A DNA stretch of 64,000 bases from Azolla caroliniana (Eukaryota; Polypodiophyta). Below, in pieces: positions 11,058 to 21,242 of this stretch (positions are counted from its first letter, which is position 1; each line of letters opens with the position of its first letter). The notes under the pieces are model-generated. The model did no database searches, had not been told where the DNA came from, and saw nothing but the letters and a program-made list of their open reading frames with translations. The position numbers were made by a program, and so were the translations under genes. The stretch is from NCBI GenBank assembly GCA_043228905.1, contig JBHGNT010000007.1:22134001-22198000 (forward strand). Direction: 5' to 3'.

Positions 11058-11108
11058 GGAAGAAGAAGAAGAAGAAGAAGAAGAAGAAGGTGATGATGAT
11101 GATGATGG
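11058..11108 (+). repeat. (AAG)n and (GATGAT)n microsatellite containing the PPR start codon
   Basis: An AAG repeat (about 11,058-11,088) runs into a GAT repeat (about 11,089-11,106). The latter supplies the first Met codons of the PPR ORF. An overlapping upstream ORF starts at 11,020 in another frame (MEEDGTYTTQVDKEEEE...) and ends at 11,262, inside the PPR gene. Confidence 0.85.
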
Positions 11109-14107
11109 GTCCTCTCTCAACACTTCAAGAAGCTGCAAGAAGCTTCACAAGGTACATATCTCCACGTCAAGATTACCACATTCTTCGCATCGAACATTCG
11201 CCTTTGGGAGGTTTAAACACACTTTCTGGAAGAAGACACTTGGATATCATTTGCAATCATGACAAGGATGAGAAACAAAGAAAAAATAGGTTTCTCTCCA
11301 CTTTATGCTGTGAGAATCGTCTGCCGGTGCATCATCGGGGTAAGCAAGAGATCCTTATTAGATCTCTATGCGAAAAAAAACATTTAAATCAGGCAGTCGA
11401 TATTCTATTTCGCATGGAGACTCCTCCCTCTATCGACATGTATACTTTCCTCCTTAGAGCTTGTAATAAGAGCAATGCATTGCCTCAAGCTAAGAGAATT
11501 CAAGAGCATTTAGAAGCACATCAAGGCCATTTAAATGGATTGATTGGTAACTATCTGGTTGTGACCCTGGCCAAATGTGGAGATATTGAGAATGCATACC
11601 ATATATTCGTAAGACTTTCTTATCAGACCGTCTTCTCTTGGACAGCGATCATATCAGTATATGTTGACTATGGTAGGTCACGAGAAGCTCTCGAAATGTA
11701 TCAACATATGCTAAATGATGGTATAAATCCCGACAACTTCACTTTTGCAGCTTTATTCAAAGCTTGTGGTAGTTTGGGGAATCTAACACATGGAAGAATT
11801 TTACATGGTGATGCATACAACAGGGGACATATATCAGATGTATTTGTTCAGAATACCCTTGTTGCTATGTATGGGAAATGTGGGGCTATTTCCGATGCTG
11901 AGTATGTGTTTGGAAGGTTGGGAGGGAGAGATCTTGTATCATGGAATGCAATGTTGAAAGCATATGTGGAACAGGGTAGGAGTGGAAATGCACTCCTCTT
12001 ATATAGACAAATGATTGATGATGGTGTGGCTCCAGATAAGCACTCTTTAATGTTTTCCCTCCAGGCATGTGGCATCTTAGTTCAGAACCAAGAACAAGAT
12101 CTTCGAAATGACTCGATGATGAACCAAACTGTTTTAGAAATAGGAAAAGCATTTGATGCCGATGCCAGAACAAAGAACATATCATGTGATGTCTTCATAT
12201 GTACTGCAATGTTGAGTATGTATGGAAAATTGGGGGCAATTTGTGAAGCAGAAAACATATTCTCCATGGTTATTCAACGGGACGTCGTCTTATGGAATGC
12301 ACTTTTGTCGGTTTATATCAATGAATATGAAGCAATAAGAGCTTTAATATTTTATGTTCATATGCAAAATGAAGGCATGTGTGGAGACCAACTGACCTTC
12401 TCATTGGCCTTTCAAGCATGTGGCATCCTCGCTGAAGGCAAGGAAGAAATCCTCAATAGGTCCGAAGAATCAACTAAGGAAATGTGTATAGAAATTGGGA
12501 AAGCTTTGCACAATGATGCTGGAATAGAAGGATTTACACTCGATGCCTTTTCTGGCAACACACTTGTGAGCATGTATGCAAAATGTGGTGCCATTGTGGA
12601 AGCAAGAGATGCCTTTTCTTCATTATTGGAACGAAATGCCGTCTCATGGAATGTGATGCTTTCAGCATTCATCAAGCATGGCGAAGGAGAGAAGGCTTTG
12701 AAGTTGTATAGACAAGCTCACCAAGACGGCATAATCCCAGATCAATGCATGTTTATCTCTGCCATTCAAGCGTGCTGTGTTCTTTGTGATATGGAAAATA
12801 CACTTGTTTTAGAAAGAGAAGTAGCACTAGAGATTGGACAAGCATTACACGCTGATGCAAGAAATAGGTCATTCTCAGAAGATGTTTTTCTTAACACTAC
12901 ACTTTGCAGTCTGTATGGAAAGTGTGGTGCAATTTGCAAAGCGGAGCATGTAATCAATGGTTTGCACCATCGAGACACTGTTTCATGGAATGCACTACTC
13001 TCTGCATATGTTGATCATGGTAAAGGAGAGAGAACTTTACATGTCTACAAAGAGATGTTGGAGGAGGGTGTAGGTCCAGATCAGCTCTCTTTTATATGTG
13101 CTTTTCAGGCATGTTGCATACTAGCAGAAGAAGAAGGAGATATTGTTGGGCAGAAGAAGAAAATGACCAAGGTTTCTTGTTTGCAAATAGGTAAGGCATT
13201 GCATGAAGATGCTCATAGGATGGGCTATACATCCGACACTCTCGTCGGCACTGCTATTATGAATATGTATGGAAAATGTGACGCGGTTATTGACTTGGAA
13301 AACACATCTTCTCTCTTATCTTGTCGTGATCTTGTGTCGTGGAATGCAATGCTATCTGTGCTTGGAGACCAAGGACATGGAGAAAGAGTATTACATTTAT
13401 ATCAAGAAATGCAAAACCTAGGGGTGCTGGCAAATGATATTACATTTCTCTCCGTTCTACATGCTTGTAGAGAAACTGGGAGCTTAGAGATATGCAAACA
13501 TATCCATTTCTGCATCACATCTACTGGATTTGATGGAACACCAGCCCTTTCAGCCACACTTATTCATGCTTACGGATGCTGTTCGAGCATTGAGGACACA
13601 AAAGTACTCTTTGATTTTCTTTGTGCCCCTGATTCTGTATCGTGGACTGCTTATATTTCTGGTCTTGCTATAGAAGGAAATTCTTTAGCATGCAAACACA
13701 CGTTTTTGCATCTAAAACTGGTAGGCATTACGCCTGATAATGTATTGTTTACATCTGTTCTCTCAGCTTGTAGTCGCACTGGCCTGGTCCTTGAAGCTAT
13801 TGAGTATTTTGAATCTATGATGAGAGATCATGGATTAAGTCGGAATTTGAAGCATTACAGCATTATGTTGGAAGTCCTTGGGCGTGCTGGCGACTTCAAG
13901 AGACTAGAAAATCTCTTAGCAAACATGCCAATGAAGGCTGATTTGACCATTTGGTTATGCTTATTAGGAGCATGCAACACACATGGCAATTTGGAGATGG
14001 CAAAACAAGTATTTGCCCATGCTTTAGATATGCACCCTCAGCAAGCCACTGCATATGTCATGATGGCGAACATCTATGCAGAAGCTGAAGGCTCAAAATG
14101 CTCTTGA
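11090..14107 (+). CDS. pentatricopeptide repeat protein, PLS type, 1005 aa, no DYW domain
   Basis: One intronless ORF. PPR proteins bind organellar RNA, one base per motif, to guide editing, splicing or stability. Motifs run from about residue 85 to 930, including 'TFLLRAC', 'VFSWTAIISVYVDYGRSREA', 'DVFVQNTLVAMYGKCG', 'DLVSWNAMLKAYVEQG' and 'PDNVLFTSVLSACSRTGLV', in the P-L-S order of land-plant editing factors. Four variable linkers of about 15-22 residues follow the '.QACGIL' helix near residues 330, 447, 566 and 676, each ending 'EIGKAxxxDA'. The end (GACNTHGNLEMAKQVF..., MMANIYAEAE) is an E1-like region. The stop follows at once, and the next frame continues AQNALEQRKL, so a recent 1-base frameshift near 14,085 may have cut the C-terminus. 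E2 and DYW are absent. The start lies in an (ATG)n run, so any of six Met codons may be used. The N-terminus could carry an organelle transit peptide (Arg/Ser rich, few acidic residues). Confidence 0.92.
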   Translation: MMMMMMGPLSTLQEAARSFTRYISPRQDYHILRIEHSPLGGLNTLSGRRHLDIICNHDKDEKQRKNRFLSTLCCENRLPVHHRGKQEILIRSLCEKKHLNQAVDILFRMETPPSIDMYTFLLRACNKSNALPQAKRIQEHLEAHQGHLNGLIGNYLVVTLAKCGDIENAYHIFVRLSYQTVFSWTAIISVYVDYGRSREALEMYQHMLNDGINPDNFTFAALFKACGSLGNLTHGRILHGDAYNRGHISDVFVQNTLVAMYGKCGAISDAEYVFGRLGGRDLVSWNAMLKAYVEQGRSGNALLLYRQMIDDGVAPDKHSLMFSLQACGILVQNQEQDLRNDSMMNQTVLEIGKAFDADARTKNISCDVFICTAMLSMYGKLGAICEAENIFSMVIQRDVVLWNALLSVYINEYEAIRALIFYVHMQNEGMCGDQLTFSLAFQACGILAEGKEEILNRSEESTKEMCIEIGKALHNDAGIEGFTLDAFSGNTLVSMYAKCGAIVEARDAFSSLLERNAVSWNVMLSAFIKHGEGEKALKLYRQAHQDGIIPDQCMFISAIQACCVLCDMENTLVLEREVALEIGQALHADARNRSFSEDVFLNTTLCSLYGKCGAICKAEHVINGLHHRDTVSWNALLSAYVDHGKGERTLHVYKEMLEEGVGPDQLSFICAFQACCILAEEEGDIVGQKKKMTKVSCLQIGKALHEDAHRMGYTSDTLVGTAIMNMYGKCDAVIDLENTSSLLSCRDLVSWNAMLSVLGDQGHGERVLHLYQEMQNLGVLANDITFLSVLHACRETGSLEICKHIHFCITSTGFDGTPALSATLIHAYGCCSSIEDTKVLFDFLCAPDSVSWTAYISGLAIEGNSLACKHTFLHLKLVGITPDNVLFTSVLSACSRTGLVLEAIEYFESMMRDHGLSRNLKHYSIMLEVLGRAGDFKRLENLLANMPMKADLTIWLCLLGACNTHGNLEMAKQVFAHALDMHPQQATAYVMMANIYAEAEGSKCS

Positions 14108-14936
14108 GCAGAGGAAGCTGAGGATAGTCATTTGAGATGGAGATAATGTGAAGTAACAGATTCTATTTTTTGATAGTCAATGAGATTACTATCAAGAATA
14201 GCTGAAATAAACTTTGATGGTATCCTTCTATACTCACTATCATGCACATATTTATTCATCCAAGAATCTATATCTACTACCAATCTTGATCAAATGGAAG
14301 TGTATTTTTATCAAGGATGAGTGAGAGATACTACAGTTTCTAACTCCTGTTTGTATTTGTATAGCTGATAACAATCAAACAGTTTATTCACCTAAGAATG
14401 TATCATACAAGCAATCTTTATGAAATGGAATTGTATTTGATCAAGGATGAATGAGATATTACAATTTCCAAAGTTTGTTTATATTTGTAGCTCTTATTAA
14501 TAACACACAACCACCACAATATTAGTTTGAAAGGAAAATGGGGAATGTGGAAAGACAAACGAAGTTTGATCAACGTTAAATCTTTAATATGTTTATATAT
14601 GTCCAATCATCGTTTTTTCTTTCTTTCTTTCATCTAAAAATCGGTAAAATGTTTAGAAAATCTAGCTCACTTCTTTCAATGTATTTTGTCAGGCGGAGTC
14701 CTCTTATTGCAAAATAATATCTTTCCAAAGTCTGCAATACCTGAATTGAGACCTCTAAATAGATAATGGAAAATGCTTCTCTCAACCATTTCATTCATTG
14801 TAAAGTACGAAAGAAAGTAATAAACATGTTAGGTGCAAGCATCCAAACGTTTGAAAACGTTTGGAAACGAACACGTTTGAAAAGGGAAAAATGCGTGTTC
14901 CTTTTTTTCCCCCTTTTGTATTTTTGTTTGGAAGAG

Positions 14937-14940
<4 letters not shown>
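14108..14940. other. intergenic stretch between PPR and hAT ORFs
   Basis: AT-rich, with two diverged copies of a block containing 'CAAGGATGA.TGAGA.A.TAC' (about 14,315 and 14,440). CCAAACGTTT and its exact reverse complement, 2 bases apart, lie at 14,843-14,864, and another ACGTTTG is at 14,873. These may be the left subterminal motifs of the hAT element. No gene is seen. Confidence 0.5.

Positions 14941-14990
<50 letters not shown>
14941..14990 (+). repeat. (CT)n tract upstream of the hAT ORF
   Basis: About 24 CT units with one TTTC interruption, 175 bp before the transposase start codon. Confidence 0.9.
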
Positions 14991-15163
14991 CGGGACTTTG
15001 TTGCAGGCCCTGCCCCAACATCTTCATTGCATCAGCTACAGCCCACAACTTGCCCAAATATATTCCAGTATGTAAATCAGTCTTGCCACAGTCTACATCG
15101 GTAAGTCCTCAATTCTATTGTAGCTTTGGCACTACAGTTCTTGTCGAAATTTAGGTAACCAAA

Positions 15164-17254
15164 ATGGGTAGACAAAAGGGTGAAGAATGGAACCATGTCT
15201 TGATTCTTAAGAAGCATCCCAAAGGTATGCATGTTATGCAATGCAAATATTGCAACCATACTTATGCTGGTGGTCCACAACGGATTAGGGTCCACTTATT
15301 GGGATTGAGAGGACAAGGTGTGGAGAAATGTAAGCATGCAAGTAATGATGTAAAACAGCAAATCAAGAGATTAATGGGGATTGCAGGTGAGGAAGTTGTT
15401 TCAAATGTTGATGCACCTATTCCAAATGAAAATCAAAGTATTACTTCTACATCGATTTCTGAAAATGAAATGCATAATGTATCTCAGCCTCAAGCATGTA
15501 ATGAAACAAAGAAAAAAATAAAATTGGATGCAATTGGTTCCTCACAGATGTCATGGAATATGCAATTAAGGAAAAATGCAGAAGAGGCACTTGCAAGGTT
15601 CTTCTATGCTGAAGATATTCCACATGGAAAAGTAGAAAGTTCATTTTTCCATGATATGCTTAAGGCTGTTGGACAAGTTGGGCCTTCTTTTAAACCACCT
15701 TCTGCGTATCAATTGCGCAATAAGTATTTGAATGCAGAAATTAAAACTATCGAACTCGATTTATCACAAATGAAAGAATATTGGAAAACATATGGATGCA
15801 CAATAGTCAGTGATGGCTGGACTGATACTAGAAATAGACCGATTATTAATGTTATGGCATCATCTATGTATGGCTCAGTATTTTTGAAATCAGTGGACAC
15901 AAGTGGTCATGTTAAGACAGGAGAATACATTTTTAACATTTTAAAAGATGTTATTCTTGAAGTTGGACCATTGAACGTAGTGCAAGTTTGTATGGATAAC
16001 GCTACTAATTGTGTGGTGGCAGGGGAGATGATAGAAAAAGAGTGGCCATCAATTTTCTATACTAGATGCACATGCCATTGTGTAGATTTGTTATTTGAGG
16101 ATATAGCCAAATTGGCTTGGATTGATAACATTTTGCAATCAGCTATGAAGATTACCGTTTTCATAACTAGAAAACAAAATGTTTTGGCAATGTTTCGAAG
16201 ATTTAGTGAGAAAGAATTGCTTAAACCTTCTAATACAAGGTTTGCATATAGTTTTATTGTTCTTTCGAATTTGCTAGATGAGAGAGTATATGGTGGTTTG
16301 AGAAAAATGATGGTCAGTGAACAATGGGGCAAATGGAAGGGATCTAAAACAAAGAAGGCTAAGGAGATAGTTACAATTATTCTTGACCCTAGATTTTGGT
16401 CAGATGTGAAGATGATAGTGACATTATGCAACCCAATTTTGAAACTACTTCGTTTAGCAGATAGGGAGGGTGCTACTATGGGATTGATTTATGATTGTAT
16501 GCAACAAATGATAAAAGAAATAAATAATATGTCTTTGATAGAAATGGATCCTATGAAGCTTGATGAAATCAAATTGTGTTGCAGAAATAGATGGTCAATG
16601 TTGCAATCTCCATTACATCTTATAGGGTATGTTTTGCATCCAATATGGACTGGAAACGGTCAAGAAATAAATAATGAGATGAATACTGGTTGGATGACAA
16701 CAATCATGCGTTATGCTAGTGGAAATCAAGATTTGCAAAATGCCTTGATAGATGAGTTTTATGCTTATAGAAAACAAACATGCAATATGTTTCGTCTTCC
16801 ATTTGCAAAGGATTTAAATAGAATGATAAATCCAGTTATGTGGTGGGAAACATTTGGAACAGCTACTCCCAATTTGATGAAACTCGCAATTCGTGTGCTC
16901 TCACAAGGTTCTAGTGCATCTCCATGTGAAAGGAATCGGAGTACATTTTCTCTTCTACATACAAGAAGAAGAAAGAGGTTATCCCAAAGTCATGTGGAGA
17001 AATTAGTGTATTTGCACACTAATTTACGGCTTCTCAAGAGGATCAAAGAAAGACGTTACACTCCATTGGAAATTACAATGGAAATGGTTGATAAAGAGGA
17101 TGATGCAGAAAGGTTATTGAACTTGCAAAAAGAGCGAGAAATTTTACAAAATGAAAATTCAAATGATATCCTCAATAGTATGCAAGATGAGGAGAATATT
17201 GAAGACAATTATGTCATTGGTGGTAATGAGGCACATTCTAGTGAGAACCCTTAA
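15164..17254 (+). CDS. hAT transposase with BED zinc finger, uninterrupted ORF, 696 aa
   Basis: Cut-and-paste DNA transposase. A BED finger at residues 5-60 has ligands Cys27, Cys30, His44 and Cys56 (CKYCNHTY, then RVHLLGLRG). A DUF659-type region at about 150-330 holds VSDGWTD (Asp217) and CMDNATN (Asp278), the first two acidic residues of the catalytic triad, and YTRCTCHCVDLLFEDIAK follows. The hAT C-terminal dimerisation part (MWWETFG, then SASPCERNRSTFS) carries the third acidic residue, Glu589. All three are present with no stop or frameshift, which is rare among the elements here. The start ATG follows a (CT)n leader and the sequence 'AACCAAA'. Terminal inverted repeats and the 8-bp target duplication could not be identified by eye, so the element limits are open. 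The alternative is a recently fixed or domesticated hAT gene. Confidence 0.92.
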   Translation: MGRQKGEEWNHVLILKKHPKGMHVMQCKYCNHTYAGGPQRIRVHLLGLRGQGVEKCKHASNDVKQQIKRLMGIAGEEVVSNVDAPIPNENQSITSTSISENEMHNVSQPQACNETKKKIKLDAIGSSQMSWNMQLRKNAEEALARFFYAEDIPHGKVESSFFHDMLKAVGQVGPSFKPPSAYQLRNKYLNAEIKTIELDLSQMKEYWKTYGCTIVSDGWTDTRNRPIINVMASSMYGSVFLKSVDTSGHVKTGEYIFNILKDVILEVGPLNVVQVCMDNATNCVVAGEMIEKEWPSIFYTRCTCHCVDLLFEDIAKLAWIDNILQSAMKITVFITRKQNVLAMFRRFSEKELLKPSNTRFAYSFIVLSNLLDERVYGGLRKMMVSEQWGKWKGSKTKKAKEIVTIILDPRFWSDVKMIVTLCNPILKLLRLADREGATMGLIYDCMQQMIKEINNMSLIEMDPMKLDEIKLCCRNRWSMLQSPLHLIGYVLHPIWTGNGQEINNEMNTGWMTTIMRYASGNQDLQNALIDEFYAYRKQTCNMFRLPFAKDLNRMINPVMWWETFGTATPNLMKLAIRVLSQGSSASPCERNRSTFSLLHTRRRKRLSQSHVEKLVYLHTNLRLLKRIKERRYTPLEITMEMVDKEDDAERLLNLQKEREILQNENSNDILNSMQDEENIEDNYVIGGNEAHSSENP

Positions 17255-17455
17255 AATAGTGTCATGTTTTCTTCATATAGTCAAATATAAGTTTTATGAG
17301 TTTTTGAACGTTTGATTATAATTTATAATGACATTTTGATTCAATCTTTATAGTTCATAATCATTTTTTTGTAAAGTTCTAATGTGAAGAAATTGATACC
17401 TTCACTAGTTACGATGATAAGAAGAAACCAAGAGATAGAGATGGTGAGGAGGATA

Positions 17456-17582
17456 GCAATGTTTTGATTCTTAAGAAGCATCCCAAAGGTATACATGTGA
17501 TACAATGCAAATATTGCAACCATACTTATGTTGGTGGTCCATAACGGATTAGAGTCAACTTATTGGGATAGAGAGGACATGT
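17456..17582 (+). pseudogene. decayed duplicate of the hAT BED-finger coding end
   Basis: This segment repeats 15,191-15,317 closely (TTGATTCTTAAGAAGCATCC, then GCAAATATTGCAACCATACT). It carries a stop where the intact copy has Gln (CAACGG became TAACGG) and a second stop in TTGGGATAG. Only the first part of the transposase is copied, starting about 200 bp after the intact ORF ends, so a truncated second hAT copy or a local duplication lies here. Confidence 0.9.
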
Positions 17583-18348
17583 GACTGAATCAATATATAA
17601 TATAGACCATAGTCATTTTTTGAAATTCCATTCTTTATTTATTTTTTCCAACTTATAAATCCAATCCAACTTTGAGATGATTTACCACACGTTTGATTGA
17701 ATCATTCAAGAATGCGAATGCACGTATGGTACGTATGGTTCATTCTATGATTGTACTCAAATAGGAAAATAATCATGACTTGCCACATATACATTTACTG
17801 AATGAGAATTCACAATGGCTTATTATAGTCACCTCAGTAGAGTTTGTCTCACTTTGAACGTACGCTTTCAACTCCAATAACTTCGTGAATGATCATCCTC
17901 CTTTCTTAATGAAGAATTAGGAGGAAAGATATGAAGCACTAGAGCAACTCATGGCCAAGAAACCAAATCTTTGAGCTATTTGTAGGACAACATGATTCGA
18001 CAGTTACTATCGTAGTAGTACTCACTGCTCATCAAAGAAGCATTCATATTATTACAACGGCATTTCTGATACAAAATACAATAATAACCAAATCACTGTG
18101 AACCTACGGCACTCATGCCTGTAACACTGAGTTTAATTAAAGTACCATTTTACCTGTGCAGGATATATGATAATTTACAGTGGATAAGCTTGAACCACTT
18201 GCAACTCACCTCAATAGAAATACAACTCAAAAAGATAATGGATCCTTTAAAGACTTTTTCACACTTTCCAGAACATGTATCTGACATATATACCACTACA
18301 TTTGCCATGAAGAATACATAAAGGATGGCTTTTGGAAACAACTTTCTT
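17583..18348. other. intergenic stretch
   Basis: AT-rich, without recognisable genes. GTATGGTACGTATGG near 17,723 is a short direct repeat. ACACGTTTGATT at about 17,687 resembles the ACGTTTG motifs left of the hAT ORF. The right end probably holds the 3'UTR of the bHLH gene. Confidence 0.5.
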
Positions 18349-21242
18349 CTACCTCTCTTTTGCATCATTGGAACATGCAGAAGAAGAATCCTTGCTAGAG
18401 ATAACTGCTGCCAACGAGATGGGCATGAGACATAATCCCTTTTTTTGCAAGAAACGCATGGCTGAGCTCATGTCGACCTCCATTAATTTCACAACTTCCT
18501 CTTCAGCCTTAATAATTTTGCTACTATAGTCAGCATTGGTATTTGCAGCCATACCTGCTTCAACACTGCTTTGCCCCTGGGAAATCCACATGTAGATTGT
18601 GGTAATGAACAATAAGTTGGAGGTATTTTTACCATTAAATTCAAAAAGCAATATGAAAATCGAACAATGTTTCGTCAGTATTGGATACCGAAAAGATCGG
18701 AGATTCAGGGAATGTTTGACGCTGATGACATATCTCATCTGAACAAATATCTGCTGCAAGAAGTGGTGCAACAGCACCTGTGCTGCCCAATTTGTTCAAA
18801 TTTAGCACCTGTAAATGAGACAAAATATGACTTCTAAATATCACCTCAATGATATCATATGGTGGAAAGGGGAACATTAAATTGAGATGTAAAAGAAGAA
18901 GATATTTTCTACTAAACGATACTGGCATGTTGTTTCTATTCTTGAAACTCTCATGATACTAGTATGTTATTTCCTATTCTTAGCACTCTTATGATGTTCG
19001 CATTTGTTGTAACCTATTCTTGTCACCTTTATTAGGCTGGCTAGAATTTTGTATGCTAGTCTTTGCACTCTTATGACATTAACTTGCCGTCTAGAGTCAC
19101 ACTTCTACGAACTAAACTAAGAGTAAACATAAGGCTAAATTACAGGTATAGATCGAATTAGACTTCACCCTAGGCCATATATTGACTAGACAAAAAGGCC
19201 AGAGACTGTATTATCTGGTGGGGATCAAATATAGTGCTCCTATTGGAGCACATAATGTCTCCACCCTAACAAGATGTTCTTATTATTTGTGAATGTTCAC
19301 CAAGTTCAACCATTTCAATACGATGTAATCTGCAAAATATGTCTATAATCATCTGTATGTTATATGTCATCTATAGGCACTGATAATGGATGTGACCTCG
19401 AGTAAAATAATTACTACATATTCACAGAAATACCCATGCACACATGAAAGGTATATATGTTGGAGCCTGAAAGAGCATAAAAACACCAAAAATACCCCAA
19501 CTTGTCCAGTGGTTCCGAAAAATATATCTACGTTTTCCAAAATGTCAGAATACACCTTGGTAGTTAAGGGTATATATCAAGCATGGTAGGGAGCATACCG
19601 TGGTTTGCAGTTGCAAAAACTTCACATAACTAATTATGTCATCGAGCATAGATCCCTTGTCTACCTGTTCCAAAATGAGAAGCAAGAGGGTGAAACCTGT
19701 CACAACTAAAAGAAAAAGTGGACATCTGGAATTTTCTATTCATAAAAGATCTATCTTAATGCATGTATATCTTCTCAATACAAAAGTAATTGTCATGTAT
19801 GGCTAGTCCCTTGGTATTCAAACCCATGATTCAACAACCAATTATTATGCCATTCCAAAATCATAAGATTTTTATAGTCCACTAAAACCATTAGTTGATT
19901 ATTCTCATCCTCCACCACAAGCCCGGACATCCTAGGCAGTATACTTTACCGCAAAAATTTGTTTTTAATTCGTGGATCTAGATGATAATCAATAGGCATG
20001 GAAAGAAGAACCGTGGCATTAGATTGATCAATAAGTTTCTTCAGCATCCTTCACTAACTTTCTGAAGAAATTCTTTTGTCTATTTTAACAATATTTATAC
20101 CTTGCTTATGTTTGGGACAAGCTCCTGCAATTTTTTCATCCCATCTGCAATTCTTTCCCGACGATGCTGCACAAAATCGTAGCCAATAGTAAACTATGAG
20201 AGATTGCACTCTAGAGATATGCATAAAAAAGAGGGCTAAATTGCATTGAGTAAACCCTAAACCAATACATGGGTGTTGTATTGCCAATATACATACACGT
20301 TCAGCGATGCTATGTGGGTCAGTGGCTTGCCCACGTCGGGCCCTCGTACGCGGTTTCACATTTCCGTTGGCCAGTGTAGAATTGATTTGAGGCTGGTGAT
20401 AAGAATATACTGACTGTTGTCAATATGTGTATATATAAATATCAAGAGATTAGCCTTTCAAAAAGAAATAATGATATTTAGCATCTCACAAAGAAATATT
20501 CTTGTTGTGCCCTTCATCAAATATTTTCGTTATATAAGGATTTCACTATGCTCATATAAGAACCTGTGAATGTTGCCCAACCCGCATTTCTACTCTTCCT
20601 TGTCCTCTGTTTGATGCGTCCAGTGCTCGATGTCTACGCCATGGGGCTGCCTTCAAGTAAGTAAATACAGCAAATTTCCATATCATAAAATTTATGTACA
20701 GTCCTTTTGAAAACATTAAGAATTTCTTTGAATCTTGACATGACTAAGGTAATATTGACATCCAATAAGCTTATAATAATACTACTCACTTCATCACTCC
20801 AAAGTTGTTTACTGAGATAACTTGGTTCAATTGGTAATATTGTCTCTGGCGTTGGGCCACTCGTAAAAGGCCGAGAAGAAACAGTCACTGTGGCAGCTGA
20901 CACAGTCTGATGTTTTTCAAAATGATTCACTTGGGCTGAAAGAAGTGGATCATATTGATGCATTATGTTCCTATGATCGTACATTAATAGACCTTGATGT
21001 TCATTAGGGCTCAGTAGGGATTCTTTTTCTACAGAATCTTTTCCAGTGAGATAAGGTGCCATGGAACTAACCCTCGAAGCATGATTACAACATTTATTCT
21101 CTGCTAAATCATTAGTATTGTTGATTGTGGAACAATGGTATGCATTGCTACCATATTCGAAATTGCCGATACTATTCCAAGAGTGCTTTCCCATACCATT
21201 CAGTTGCTCTTGCCAAGATGAGATTGCAAAGAGATCATCCAT
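18349..21242 (-). CDS. LRL: bHLH transcription factor of the LRL (Lj-RHL1-like) group, 7 exons, 371 aa
   Basis: LRL proteins are nuclear bHLH factors promoting root-hair, rhizoid and other tip-growth programmes. Exons in transcript order: 21242-20790, 20650-20564, 20392-20297, 20166-20101, 19664-19599, 18808-18689, 18576-18349. All introns start GT and end AG, and every exon is a multiple of three (phase 0). The bHLH spans residues 195-260: RARRGQATDPHSIAER ends exon 3, HRRERIADGMKKLQELVPN starts exon 4, then DKGSMLDDIISYVKFLQLQ. His-Glu-Arg contact residues are kept. Gly221 stands where relatives have Arg or Lys. Downstream, VLNLNKLGSTGAVAPL (exon 6) and KLMEVDMSSAMRFLQKKGLC with LMPISLAAVIS (exon 7) are LRL signatures. 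The N-terminal 180 residues are Ser/Asn/His rich and unstructured. The exon 6 end is the least certain, since reading continues open past it. Confidence 0.93.

Noticed and set aside
11020-11262. Acidic 80-aa ORF as a separate gene
   Set aside because: Built on the AAG/GAT microsatellite and overlapping the PPR start; at most an upstream ORF.
11848-12978. Minus-strand ORFs opposite the PPR gene
   Set aside because: Shadows of the PPR coding frame, with no family features.
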